64,000 nt of DNA from Leuconostoc rapi (lineage in GTDB: Bacteria > Bacillota > Bacilli > Lactobacillales > Lactobacillaceae), in the NCBI RefSeq assembly GCF_016908715.1, contig NZ_JAFBEK010000005.1:1-64000 (forward strand). Direction: 5' to 3'. This document shows, piece after piece, positions 39,689 through 47,943 of this stretch. The translations under genes and the position numbers were made by a program. A model generated the notes under the pieces. That model was not told the origin of the DNA. It saw nothing but the letters and a program-made list of their open reading frames with translations, and ran no database searches. Positions within the stretch are counted from its first letter, which is position 1; every line of letters starts with the position of its first letter.

Positions 39689-40390
39689 TCAATGCCTTCT
39701 AGAAAATTCAACACTTTTAAAACGGTCGGCACGGTGCCTTGACTCTGTAAATGAAATGATTCTGCCATCATTTAAAAATGTTTCTGAACGAATAACCACA
39801 ACTGCCATGGGTTCCTTCACTAGCATGAGCTGTTTATCAATAGCATTAGCAGCTTCAATTGTGATCGTTTTTTTGGCATAACTAATCACTAGACCTAGCT
39901 GTTGCTCAAATAATTCAAATAAAGACAATGAAGTTGATAAGCTTTTAATTTCTGGCACAACTGCTTTTAACACATAATCACGATCAACAATAACAGGCTC
40001 GTTATCAACATTACGCACACGAATAATTTCTGTTGCTGGTAGTTCTGTATCTTCGCCATAATCAAAATATGTCGGTACATTTTTGTCTGAAATTGAAATT
40101 AATTGCGTCCGTTCATCCAATTTTAACCGTGCTGCTAACTCACGATAACTTTCAACATGAGATATCGGAAAAGAATAACGGTTTTGATTAATAACAAACG
40201 TCCCACGTCCCTTGATACGTATGACGTAGCCCTCATCCACTAACATTGCCACGGCTTTTCGCGACGTCTCGCGAGCAACGTGGTAACGATTCATCAGTGC
40301 AAAATCGCTGGGTAATTTGGCATTATCAGGATACTTCCCATCATTAATGTCCTTGAGTAGTTCATCATGAATTGTCTGATATTTGTTCAT
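39689..40390 (-). CDS. treR: GntR/HutC-family regulator, TreR-like
   Basis: A 233-residue regulator with an N-terminal winged helix (about 1-70; KLPSDFALMNRYHVARETSRKA) and a C-terminal UTRA sensor domain. In Bacillus, TreR of this type binds trehalose 6-phosphate. GGAGG lies seven bases before the ATG at 40390. It heads the trehalose operon, just downstream of its own presumed operators and a cre site. The assignment to trehalose rests on the operon. Confidence 0.8.
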   Translation of the reverse strand: MNKYQTIHDELLKDINDGKYPDNAKLPSDFALMNRYHVARETSRKAVAMLVDEGYVIRIKGRGTFVINQNRYSFPISHVESYRELAARLKLDERTQLISISDKNVPTYFDYGEDTELPATEIIRVRNVDNEPVIVDRDYVLKAVVPEIKSLSTSLSLFELFEQQLGLVISYAKKTITIEAANAIDKQLMLVKEPMAVVVIRSETFLNDGRIISFTESRHRADRFKSVEFSRRH

Positions 40391-40410
40391 CACTGGGCCT
40401 CCTTTACCGA

Positions 40411-40534
40411 TGTCTACAAGTTAAATATAACATCATTTGTAAGCGCTTACAATAATGCGAACAGCTATTTTAAGGGTTATGTATAGACAAGCTTGAATAC
40501 AAGCAATGATGGTAAGCTTTGTCGTCTAGACAAG
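40411..40534 (-). promoter_or_regulatory. treR operon control region: promoter, cre and three operator-like repeats
   Basis: On minus, -35 TTGTAA (40447-40452), a 16-bp spacer and -10 TTATAT (40425-40430). A perfect palindromic cre TTGTAAGCGCTTACAA (40437-40452) covers the -35. Two near-identical elements CTTGTCTATACA (40480-40491) and CTTGTCTAGACG (40523-40534), exactly 43 bp apart, lie upstream. A related CTTGTAGACA (40411-40420) lies just after the -10. These fit a CcpA- and TreR-repressed promoter. Confidence 0.75.
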
Positions 40535-40575
40535 ATTTTTTGACTTTTAACTGTTTCTCCCGATTAAAGCACATA

Positions 40576-40613
40576 AAAACCCAGTTAACCTTGATACGGC
40601 TAACTGGGTTTCT
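40576..40613 (-). terminator. Terminator of clpL
   Basis: Stem AAACCCAGTTA/TAACTGGGTTT followed on minus by five T residues. Confidence 0.85.
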
Positions 40614-40619
40614 TCAATA

Positions 40620-42746
40620 TTATTGCTGCACAATAGCTGAGATAACAACCTTGCCATCAATTAAATCTGCACTAAGTTGTTTTTCGCCTGGATTATCTAG
40701 ATAAAAATCAGTCACTTGATCACGAATTTGCTGTTCAATCACACGACGTAATGGTCGTGCACCGAGTGCTTCATCATAACCAGACTCAATGAGATGATTT
40801 TTAACAGCATCAGAAACCTGCAACGTCAATGATTTCTTAGCTAATGTTTGGTTGACATCTGCTAACATCAAATCCACAATTTGCTTCAAATCATCTTTAC
40901 TCAAGGCGGAGAATTCAATCACACCATTGAACCGGTTTAAGAATTCAGGACGGAAATAAGGAGCCAAACGGTCCATCAACTCTCCGTCACTCTTATCTGA
41001 GAACCCGGCATTTGATGTCGCAATAATCACAGTATTTTTGAAGTTAACCACGTTTCCTTGACCATCAGTCAATCGTCCATCATCCATGACCTGCAAGAGC
41101 AACGTCAAAACCTGTGGGTTAGCTTTTTCAATCTCATCCAATAACACAATTGAATAGGGATTTCGGCGTACTTTTTCTGTCAGTGTATTGCTGTTGTCAT
41201 CATAGCCGACATATCCAGCTGTCGTTCCTATTAACTTTGAAACTGCCGTTAAATCCGCATATTCTGACATATCTAACCGTACAATATTTTCTTTACTACC
41301 AAACATATCTAATGCTAACTGCTTAGCAAGTTCTGTCTTACCCACACCTGTTGGTCCGACAAATAAGAAACTACCAATTGGCCGATTCCCTTCGTCAAAA
41401 CCAGCACGGTTACGACGAATCGCACGGGCGACCATATTAACTGCCTCGTCTTGACCGATTACCTTGCCAGCTAACCGCGCCCCAATCGTCTTCAAACGTT
41501 CAATATCTGAAGCACCCATTTGTGACACGGGGATGCCCGTCAATCGCTCCACAGACTCAGCGACATCATTGGCAGTTGCCACAACTTTAGTCGCCTCATC
41601 TGCCCCTGAAATTTTCTGTTCTAGTTCGGCAATTGCATTCTTATACTTTAGTGCTGCTTCAAAATCTTCCTCAGCAACAGCCTTTTCTTGCTTTGCTTTT
41701 GTATCACTGAGTTGCTTCTCTAAGCTAACCTTGTCAGTGACTGGATTTTTAGCACTTAAATGTGCTGCTGTCATATCTAACAAGTCAATTGCTTTATCTG
41801 GTAATGAGCGCTGCGGAATGTACTGAACAGCATAATCAACCGCGGCTTTTAAAACATTTTCAGGTAATGAAACATGATGATGCTTTTCATATAGGGCAGC
41901 TATACCCTTTAAAATTTGTAAAGTATCTTGTGGTGATGGTGCATTGACGGTAACTTCGTTAAAACGACGTGCCAGCGCTGCGTTCTTCATAATCGTATTA
42001 CGGTATTCATCTTGCGTCGTTGCACCAATGACTGAAATTTCACCTCGACTCAAAGCTGGCTTAATTATATCAGCCAACCCTTTACCACCATCTTCGCCAC
42101 CGGTTGATCCAGCACCTAAAATTTGATGAATTTCATCAAAGAATAAGATCACATTACCAGCTGTCTTCACTTCTTTCATCAAATTTTGAATATTTTCTTC
42201 AAAAGCACCACGGAACTGTGTTCCTGCTTCCAAGCTAGAAATATCAATCGAATAAATCTCTTTATCTTTAATAGCAGCTGGTACATCCCCATTGACAATA
42301 GCTTGTGCAAGTCCCTCAACTACGGCTGTTTTACCAACACCAGCATCACCAACTAACACCGGATTATTCTTCGTACGACGTCCCAAAATTTCTGCCGTTT
42401 CCTGAATTTCCTTATTACGGCCAATGACTGGATCAAGAAGCCCGTCACGTGCTTCTTGTGTTAAATTACGACCTAATTTAGCAAGCATCCCTTCCTGCTT
42501 AACTTGACCTGGTTGTTGTGGTGCTACCATACGCCCGTTCCCGGCTGTTGGGGCCTGTTGTTGTTGACCGTTTGGTAACTGTCCACCTTGTCGATATTGC
42601 GCGAACTGTTCTGGTGTCACTTCTTGTCCATTAATTAAATAACGCCGGTTTTCAGAATTGTAACCATTCATATTACCCATCATATTGTTAAAAATATCAT
42701 TCATATTTGATCCAAATGGATCATTAAAAAAATTATCGTTAGCCAT
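40620..42746 (-). CDS. clpL: Clp ATPase ClpL
   Basis: A 708-residue Hsp100 ATPase. The N-terminus is a short Asn/Met-rich region with the ClpL hallmark [21 protein letters not shown]. Two AAA+ modules follow: Walker A GDAGVGKT (first) and GPTGVGKT (second), with a short coiled-coil middle (about 340-385). No ClpP-binding loop of the ClpC kind is evident; ClpL works as a chaperone in heat and stress survival. GGGAGA precedes the ATG. No CtsR box or CIRCE element was found upstream, although ClpL genes often have one. Confidence 0.92.
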   Translation of the reverse strand: MANDNFFNDPFGSNMNDIFNNMMGNMNGYNSENRRYLINGQEVTPEQFAQYRQGGQLPNGQQQQAPTAGNGRMVAPQQPGQVKQEGMLAKLGRNLTQEARDGLLDPVIGRNKEIQETAEILGRRTKNNPVLVGDAGVGKTAVVEGLAQAIVNGDVPAAIKDKEIYSIDISSLEAGTQFRGAFEENIQNLMKEVKTAGNVILFFDEIHQILGAGSTGGEDGGKGLADIIKPALSRGEISVIGATTQDEYRNTIMKNAALARRFNEVTVNAPSPQDTLQILKGIAALYEKHHHVSLPENVLKAAVDYAVQYIPQRSLPDKAIDLLDMTAAHLSAKNPVTDKVSLEKQLSDTKAKQEKAVAEEDFEAALKYKNAIAELEQKISGADEATKVVATANDVAESVERLTGIPVSQMGASDIERLKTIGARLAGKVIGQDEAVNMVARAIRRNRAGFDEGNRPIGSFLFVGPTGVGKTELAKQLALDMFGSKENIVRLDMSEYADLTAVSKLIGTTAGYVGYDDNSNTLTEKVRRNPYSIVLLDEIEKANPQVLTLLLQVMDDGRLTDGQGNVVNFKNTVIIATSNAGFSDKSDGELMDRLAPYFRPEFLNRFNGVIEFSALSKDDLKQIVDLMLADVNQTLAKKSLTLQVSDAVKNHLIESGYDEALGARPLRRVIEQQIRDQVTDFYLDNPGEKQLSADLIDGKVVISAIVQQ

Positions 42747-42782
42747 TTAAAATTCTCCCTTTTATTTAATTGTCCTTAAAAA

Positions 42783-43016
42783 TTAATCCTCATCAGAGTT
42801 AAAATATAACTTCTCAAGGTCGCGTAACACTTCCCACATCGCTTGATGTTGTGCTTTAGCCAGTGCATCAAGGTCTCGCATGTTTAAACTGGTTGCGTCT
42901 GATTGCGTCTTATTAAATGATTTATGGATTGTTGTATAACCATATCCAGAATCTTTCGCTACACGGTAAATTGTCAGCGAATTATCATCCAAATACGCCT
43001 TAATATCAAATCTCAT
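42783..43016 (-). CDS. Small helix-turn-helix protein upstream of clpL
   Basis: A 77-residue protein with the pattern FDIKAYLDDNSLTIYRVAKDSGYGYTTIHKSFNK, a Cro/XRE-type helix-turn-helix, followed by a short helix. Three in-frame starts lie together (GTG 43025, ATG 43019, ATG 43016); GGAG at eight bases favours 43016. It ends 36 bases before clpL and should be co-transcribed with it, so it may control the clpL operon. This would explain the missing CtsR box, but is inference. Confidence 0.65.
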   Translation of the reverse strand: MRFDIKAYLDDNSLTIYRVAKDSGYGYTTIHKSFNKTQSDATSLNMRDLDALAKAQHQAMWEVLRDLEKLYFNSDED

Positions 43017-43092
43017 CATTATCACTCCAGTTTAAAGTTTGTCCGCGCACACGATCGTGATTACGGTTAATAAAGTTGCTGCTTCTGATCAT
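43006..43092 (-). CDS. 28-codon ORF overlapping the HTH gene start
   Basis: An ORF with an ideal ribosome site (AAAGGAG, then ten bases, then ATG) encodes a peptide beginning MIRSSNFINRNHDRV and ends with TGA at 43006-43008. It overlaps the start of the helix-turn-helix gene in another frame. It may serve to couple translation of that gene, or be a real small protein. No relatives are recognised. Confidence 0.45.
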   Translation of the reverse strand: MIRSSNFINRNHDRVRGQTLNWSDNDEI

Positions 43093-43115
43093 TTTTCCAC
43101 ATCTCCTTTACATCT

Positions 43116-43155
43116 ATAATTATATCACATACGTGCTATAACACAAGTGTGAAAC
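43116..43155 (-). promoter_or_regulatory. Promoter of the HTH-clpL operon with inverted repeats
   Basis: A -10 TATAAT preceded by TTGTGT at 16 bp. The spacer contains the imperfect repeat ATAGCAC/GTGATAT, and CACACTTGTG overlaps the -35. These may be operator sequences for the small helix-turn-helix protein. Confidence 0.45.
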
Positions 43156-43234
43156 ATTCATATATGTAAACTATTTTATATTTTTGGAGCTGTTATACTT
43201 AATAAGTAACAACGTCACCGCGGCATTGCAATGC

Positions 43235-43285
43235 AGAAAGGAATTGTATTTACTGTACTTCATAGGCTGTAAATACACTAAAATA
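43235..43285 (+). promoter_or_regulatory. Hairpin between Shine-Dalgarno and start of rlmCD
   Basis: AGAAAGGA (43235-43242) lies 43 bases before the ATG, too far to act in a linear mRNA. Between them a 9-bp stem TGTATTTAC/GTAAATACA (43245-43253 with 43269-43277) can fold. Folding leaves only two plus eight unpaired bases between the Shine-Dalgarno and ATG, a normal spacing. Confidence 0.55.
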
Positions 43286-44785
43286 ATGACAGAAAATTTC
43301 AGCAAAAAACGCCTGTATCCACAAAAGGATCGTGCAACAACTGGTAAAAAAACCTACTATGGCAAACAATTTGACCCACGTAAACAAGGAAACAAACAAA
43401 AGAACAGCGAAGGTGTTGATGTTCGTGTTGGTCAAAACTTCCCTTTGACAATTAAACGTCTAGGCATTAACGGCGAAGGTATTGGCTACTTTAAACGTAA
43501 AATTGTCTTTGTCCCCGGTGCTTTGCCAGACGAAGTCGCCGTTGTTAAAGTAACTGAGGTGCAACCAAAATACATTGCTGCTAAAGTATTAAAAATTCGT
43601 GAAAAATCACCTAATCGTGTTAAACCATTAGATGAGTTTGCTGATGAAGTTGGTGGTTTTGAACTTGAACATATGACTTATGCTGCGCAATTAGCTTTTA
43701 AAAAAGATGTCCTTGTCCAATCATTGGAAAAGTTTCAACCAAAAGGTTGGTCTACTTATGATTTACGCAACACAATTGGTATGGAAAACCCTTACGAATA
43801 TCGTAACAAAGCACAATTTCCTGTTCGAAAAATTGGTGACCAACTGCGGGTGGGTATGTATAAACGCAGCAGCCATGACCTGGTAGATTTACCTGTCGTT
43901 CATACACAAAATCCCGCAACTATGAAAGTACTTCGCACAATTCGTGAATTACTCGATAAACTATCCGTTTCTATCTATAATGAAGACAAGAATCGTGGCA
44001 CAGTCAAAACAATTGTTGCACGTGTTTCACACACTACTGGTGACGTACAACTCACCTTTGTCACCAACACAGATGGTTTTCCAGGAGACACCGCACTGAT
44101 TGCAGCCATTAATCAAGCTTTACCAGAAGTGACAGGTATTTTCCAAAACTTTAATCCTGGTCGTACTAGCCTAGTTTGGGGCGATGAAACAATTAAATTG
44201 TGGGGTAAAGATTACATCGAAGAAACCGTTATGGGTAAAACTTTCCAGTTGTCCCCACGTGCCTTCATGCAGTTAAACCACACGCAGATGTCTGTAGTCT
44301 ACAAAGAGGCACTAAGTGCGCTTAATTTGACCCATGCTGATAAATTAGTCGATGCCTACGCTGGTGTTGGTACAATTGGGTTAAGTTTAGCTGATAAAGT
44401 TGGCGAAGTCCGCGGTATGGAGATTATTCCCGAAGCAGTTGATGATGCTAATATTAATGCTAAAATCAATCATATTGAAAATGCACATTACGAAATAGGC
44501 ACAGCAGAAGAACTATTTCCAAAATGGCAATCAGAAGGTTGGTTAGCTGATGCACTGGTCGTTGATCCACCACGAACTGGATTAGATACTGCGTTACGTC
44601 GTGAAATTCTGCGTACGCAACCAGAAAAATTTGTTTATATTTCATGCAATGCTTCAACATTGGCCCGTGATTTAGTTGACTTAACGAAAGCATACAAAGT
44701 TGAGTATATTCAAAGTATTGATATGTTCCCACAAACAGCGCGCTGGGAAGGCGTTGTGAAGTTGACAAAACGTGATCATTCATAA
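43286..44785 (+). CDS. rlmCD: 23S rRNA uracil-C5 methyltransferase RlmCD (TrmA/RumA family)
   Basis: A 499-residue methyltransferase with a Lys/Gln-rich N-terminus (1-45), a TRAM domain (about 47-105) and a SAM-binding methylase domain (DAYAGVGTIGLSLA, VVDPPRTGLD). The catalytic Cys is in FVYISCNAST. In family members a [4Fe-4S] cluster is held by Cys residues in a C-x5-C-G-G-C region; here that region reads LDEFADEVGGFELEH (115-129) without any Cys. The enzyme makes m5U in 23S rRNA. The ATG at 43286 fits the protein start although the Shine-Dalgarno is distant (see 43235). Confidence 0.9.
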   Translation: MTENFSKKRLYPQKDRATTGKKTYYGKQFDPRKQGNKQKNSEGVDVRVGQNFPLTIKRLGINGEGIGYFKRKIVFVPGALPDEVAVVKVTEVQPKYIAAKVLKIREKSPNRVKPLDEFADEVGGFELEHMTYAAQLAFKKDVLVQSLEKFQPKGWSTYDLRNTIGMENPYEYRNKAQFPVRKIGDQLRVGMYKRSSHDLVDLPVVHTQNPATMKVLRTIRELLDKLSVSIYNEDKNRGTVKTIVARVSHTTGDVQLTFVTNTDGFPGDTALIAAINQALPEVTGIFQNFNPGRTSLVWGDETIKLWGKDYIEETVMGKTFQLSPRAFMQLNHTQMSVVYKEALSALNLTHADKLVDAYAGVGTIGLSLADKVGEVRGMEIIPEAVDDANINAKINHIENAHYEIGTAEELFPKWQSEGWLADALVVDPPRTGLDTALRREILRTQPEKFVYISCNASTLARDLVDLTKAYKVEYIQSIDMFPQTARWEGVVKLTKRDHS

Positions 44786-44829
44786 AAAAAGCAGGCGCTA
44801 CGTTTAAAAACGTAGCACCTGCTTTTTTT
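44784..44829. terminator. Bidirectional terminator
   Basis: A stem AAAAAGCAGG-GCTACGT with complement and one mismatch, flanked by A and T runs, between convergent genes. Confidence 0.9.
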
Positions 44830-45676
44830 AATAACTTTGATCCTGCTTTTTAATTTTTTTCAGTGCTATAAAACTTAATAGGTAAAATAATAATAACAAC
44901 ACCATTATTATGCCAGCTATCAAGTATCGGCCATTTGTCGTATGCAGCAATAAATCATTTAATTCAGGCAGTCGTGTCACGATTCCCATAATGCCTGCAC
45001 CGACTAAAAAGATGGCAAAGGGCCAAAGTAATGTTTTATCCTTTGCACGGAGGATAAAATATAGTCCACTTGTTAACGCTAATAAAATAACAGCGATGCC
45101 CAATCCACCATCCAACCGTAAACGCAATGGTGTTTTCAGAAATATATTCACCAAGTAAATTGGTGCAATAGCAACACTGGCTACTATCCAAATCACAAAA
45201 TATCGTAAATATTTATTTTTTAATGTCGTATTGACTTGATATATTGCTCGTCCTGAATATTTAAAACCAATCAAAATGTCAATGTATAACAAAACTCCTG
45301 AAATTCCTAACATGCCCACATCCAGTGGCCTCTCTGCTATCATCAAGGATGGTAATAAGCAAATACAAATATACGTTAACAACATATATAGACCTACTCT
45401 AATAACTTCCCAGATACGACGTGGCATCTCAGATAATATTTCATCAGCAACTATTTTTGGGTTCTTACCCAAATAACTAGCTGCTGAAACACCTTCGTTT
45501 TGTGCCTCCAAAATATCCTGTAATATGCTTAATAGTTGTGTCTCTATTTTGTGTTCATCGCGTGCAAAACCTTCGATTCTGATATACAACAATAAGTTTT
45601 CATAAAACACTTTATTTTCTTTATTCAAATTTTCACGTAACAAGTTGTTCGCTTCAATTATTTCCTTGGTTTTCAT
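44828..45676 (-). CDS. Multi-pass membrane protein with DUF1129/HAAS-like N-terminus
   Basis: A 282-residue protein. The first 95 residues are soluble and helical, ending LEAQNEGVSAASYLGKNP, which resembles the DUF1129/HAAS domain that often pairs with PadR regulators. About eight membrane helices follow. The ATG at 45676 follows AAAGGA and lies inside the end of the PadR gene (overlap 23 bases), so the two are coupled. Such pairs are thought to respond to membrane stress; function here is unknown. Confidence 0.65.
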   Translation of the reverse strand: MKTKEIIEANNLLRENLNKENKVFYENLLLYIRIEGFARDEHKIETQLLSILQDILEAQNEGVSAASYLGKNPKIVADEILSEMPRRIWEVIRVGLYMLLTYICICLLPSLMIAERPLDVGMLGISGVLLYIDILIGFKYSGRAIYQVNTTLKNKYLRYFVIWIVASVAIAPIYLVNIFLKTPLRLRLDGGLGIAVILLALTSGLYFILRAKDKTLLWPFAIFLVGAGIMGIVTRLPELNDLLLHTTNGRYLIAGIIMVLLLLFYLLSFIALKKIKKQDQSY

Positions 45677-46010
45677 TATGATTCCTTTCGTCAATCAAAC
45701 GATTCACTGCATGTTCTAAAAATTGCCATTCATTAACAAATTCTCTTTTTGCCTGTATACCTTTATTTGTAATGAAATAGTATTTTCGATCCGGACCCTC
45801 TAATGACGACTTCATTTTCCCTTCAATTAAGCCACGTCTCTCCATCGTTGTCAGTAAAGGATAAATTGTCCCCTTTGGTATATCAGATAAATCATATTGA
45901 TTGATTTGTTTACTAATACCATAACCATAGTCTGGTTTTTTTTCTAAAATAATTAACATTACACCTTGTAAAATTCCTTTAAGCATTTGACTAGAAGTAT
46001 TTGATTTCAT
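45654..46010 (-). CDS. PadR-family transcriptional regulator
   Basis: A 118-residue winged-helix regulator. The conserved PadR core MLKGILQGVMLIILEKKPDYGYGISKQI and the wing GTIYPLLTTMERRGLIEG are clear. It probably represses its own operon with the membrane protein downstream. AGGTGAAAAA lies before the ATG. The intergenic region upstream (46011-46095) has the T-rich features of a promoter, but no clear operator repeat was fixed. Confidence 0.9.
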   Translation of the reverse strand: MKSNTSSQMLKGILQGVMLIILEKKPDYGYGISKQINQYDLSDIPKGTIYPLLTTMERRGLIEGKMKSSLEGPDRKYYFITNKGIQAKREFVNEWQFLEHAVNRLIDERNHNENQGNN

Positions 46011-46095
46011 TTTTTCACCTTTTAGCTAGTGTGCTTAGCATATTAGCAGTATATAATAAACCCACTAGTTTGTAAAGCATAATAGATTAGTAAAT

Positions 46096-46127
46096 AAAAA
46101 GTAGTGATACAGTGTATCACTACTTTT
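46096..46127 (-). terminator. Terminator of the tRNA-Leu/tRNA-Thr transcript
   Basis: Stem AAAAAGTAGTGATAC with complement, loop AGT, immediately after tRNA-Thr on minus. Confidence 0.85.
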
Positions 46128-46134
46128 TACATCA

Positions 46135-46207
46135 TGCCGACTAGCGGAATCGAACCGTTGACCCCCTCATTACTAGTGAGATGCTCTACCAACTGAGCTA
46201 AGTCGGC
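46135..46207 (-). tRNA. tRNA-Thr (anticodon AGT)
   Basis: A 73-nt cloverleaf: acceptor GCCGACT/AGTCGGC with discriminator A, D arm GCTC...GAGC, anticodon stem TCTCA/TGAGG with loop CTAGTAA, and T arm with GTTCGAATC. The anticodon AGT would be deaminated to IGU to read ACU, ACC and ACA. CCA is not encoded. It follows tRNA-Leu by 63 bases. Confidence 0.93.
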
Positions 46208-46270
46208 AACGCCAAGTACTCAGGTATGCCTAAATCATACCAGATACCCCAGAGAACAATCATCCTCTTA

Positions 46271-46352
46271 TACGGGTGACAGGAATCGAACCTGCACGCC
46301 TTGCGGCACTGGAACCTAAATCCAGCGCGTCTGCCAGTTCCGCCACACCCGC
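46271..46352 (-). tRNA. tRNA-Leu (anticodon TAG)
   Basis: An 82-nt class II tRNA with acceptor GCGGGTG/CACCCGT, a long variable arm (TGCCGCAAGGCGT), anticodon loop TTTAGGT and T loop GTTCGATTC. It reads CUN Leu codons. CCA is not encoded. It probably shares a transcript with tRNA-Thr. Confidence 0.95.
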
Positions 46353-46396
46353 ATCTTTGTTGATTACGCAACTATATTAGTTTACTTGAAAAAAGT

Positions 46397-46789
46397 TCAT
46401 ACGTCAATAGCTAATTGAATATTTGTTTTAAGTTGATACTGACGTACTAATAAGTCAAGCATAATACCATTATAAACGAGTACCTGCCACATACCTGGTG
46501 TATACTTTTCACCACGAATAACTGCAGACATTAAAGCGCGCACAAGATCATAGTTATCTGATTCTTTGGCAATCTCTGCTACCTTTTCTTCTGGTATACC
46601 TTCACGGAAACCATATTGACGCAGTGTTCGATCAAAATAACGATCATATGCATCTGATTTAAAATAACTTTGGGCGAAAACTATAATATCAGTTGAATAG
46701 GCCGGGTAATGGCTACCATACCATCCGATCTCCTTGCCTTTGGCATCTTGTAAAATAGCAATATTTTTTTCAAAATCAAACGTCTTCAT
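46397..46789 (-). CDS. Hypothetical protein, DUF6508-like
   Basis: A 130-residue soluble protein. The C-terminal half, DNYDLVRALMSAVIRGEKYTPG then MWQVLVYNGIMLDLLVRQ, resembles DUF6508; the N-terminal half with WYGSHYPAYSTD is not recognised. Function is unknown. GAGG precedes the ATG by nine bases. It lies between tRNA-Leu and the AI-2E-family gene, all on minus. Confidence 0.5.
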   Translation of the reverse strand: MKTFDFEKNIAILQDAKGKEIGWYGSHYPAYSTDIIVFAQSYFKSDAYDRYFDRTLRQYGFREGIPEEKVAEIAKESDNYDLVRALMSAVIRGEKYTPGMWQVLVYNGIMLDLLVRQYQLKTNIQLAIDV

Positions 46790-46830
46790 AATTTATAACC
46801 TCACTTAATAACTAGCATGTCATAAGGTCA

Positions 46831-47943
46831 TTATAACACATCTTTACTTTTTGTTAGTGAAATCAATTCAAAGACAAACTTAATAATCACTCGGAATACA
46901 GCATAGACTGGGACAACTAAAATCATACCAACAATGCCCCACAAGTTTCCCGCTACCATTAACAAGATCATAATTGTTAATGGATGAATTGCTAATGATT
47001 TACCAATGACATTAGGGTAAATAAAGTTACCATCAAGTTGTTGAACTACAGTCATCACAATGAAAACAAATAAACATTGTTCCCATGATTGTGTACTAGC
47101 AACAAGTAAAGCCGGTATAACACCAATCCAAGGACCGATATAAGGCACAATATTCGTAATACCTGCCACAACCGCAAGCAACCAAGCATATGGTTGTCCA
47201 ATAATAAAATACCCGATGGCCATTGTTACACCCACAAATAACATTTCAATGGCTTGCCCAGAAATATACCGCTCTATTGTGTTGTCCATTTTAGTTGTTA
47301 ATTCAGTTATTTTATCCGCATGACGTTCTGGGAACATCTTTTTGATGGCTGGCACCAAACGTTCGCCATCACTTAGCATATAGAATAGAACAACAGGAAT
47401 AGTCACTAAATTGATTGTCACCGAAGTCACTGTAGATACAATTGATCCTAAAGTGCCAGCTGTAATTGTCAAAAATGATGCTGCATATTTGCCAACAGCA
47501 TCTCGTACTTGATCAACATTAATTGACAAGTTCAAATTGCCAAACCACTTACTATTAATCGTTTCTGTCGTAAATCGCTGCATATCTTGTGCAAACCCTG
47601 GCAGTGCAGTAATCAAATTTGTAATTTCGTGTACCAATGTTGGCACTAAACCAACTATGACACCAGCAATTACTGATAAAAAGAATAAAAAAGTAATAAT
47701 AACTGCTGCTTGACGAGGAATTTGCCAACCATAAATTTTTATTTTTTGAACAAGCTTTAAAACAGGTTTTAAAACATAATAAAGAAATCCCGCTACCAAT
47801 AGTGGCACAAATACTGTCGAGATAAATACTGAAATTGGTCGCATTAAAAAATCAAATCCGGATACAATCAAAATTAATAACGATAATGCAAGCAATTCAA
47901 TTGTCCAAAAAAATAATTTTTTTAACTTCTGATTTAAAAACAT
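46831..47943 (-). CDS. AI-2E family transporter (PerM/TqsA/YueF type)
   Basis: A 370-residue membrane protein with about eight helices and the family block GITNIVPYIGPWIGVIPALL followed by DGNFIYPNVIGKSLAIHPL. Members export AI-2, drive Na+/H+ exchange or have unknown roles; AI-2 activity cannot be assumed. The ATG shares one base with the mutY stop (TAATG), with GGGAG ahead, so it is translationally coupled to mutY. Confidence 0.85.
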   Translation of the reverse strand: MFLNQKLKKLFFWTIELLALSLLILIVSGFDFLMRPISVFISTVFVPLLVAGFLYYVLKPVLKLVQKIKIYGWQIPRQAAVIITFLFFLSVIAGVIVGLVPTLVHEITNLITALPGFAQDMQRFTTETINSKWFGNLNLSINVDQVRDAVGKYAASFLTITAGTLGSIVSTVTSVTINLVTIPVVLFYMLSDGERLVPAIKKMFPERHADKITELTTKMDNTIERYISGQAIEMLFVGVTMAIGYFIIGQPYAWLLAVVAGITNIVPYIGPWIGVIPALLVASTQSWEQCLFVFIVMTVVQQLDGNFIYPNVIGKSLAIHPLTIMILLMVAGNLWGIVGMILVVPVYAVFRVIIKFVFELISLTKSKDVL

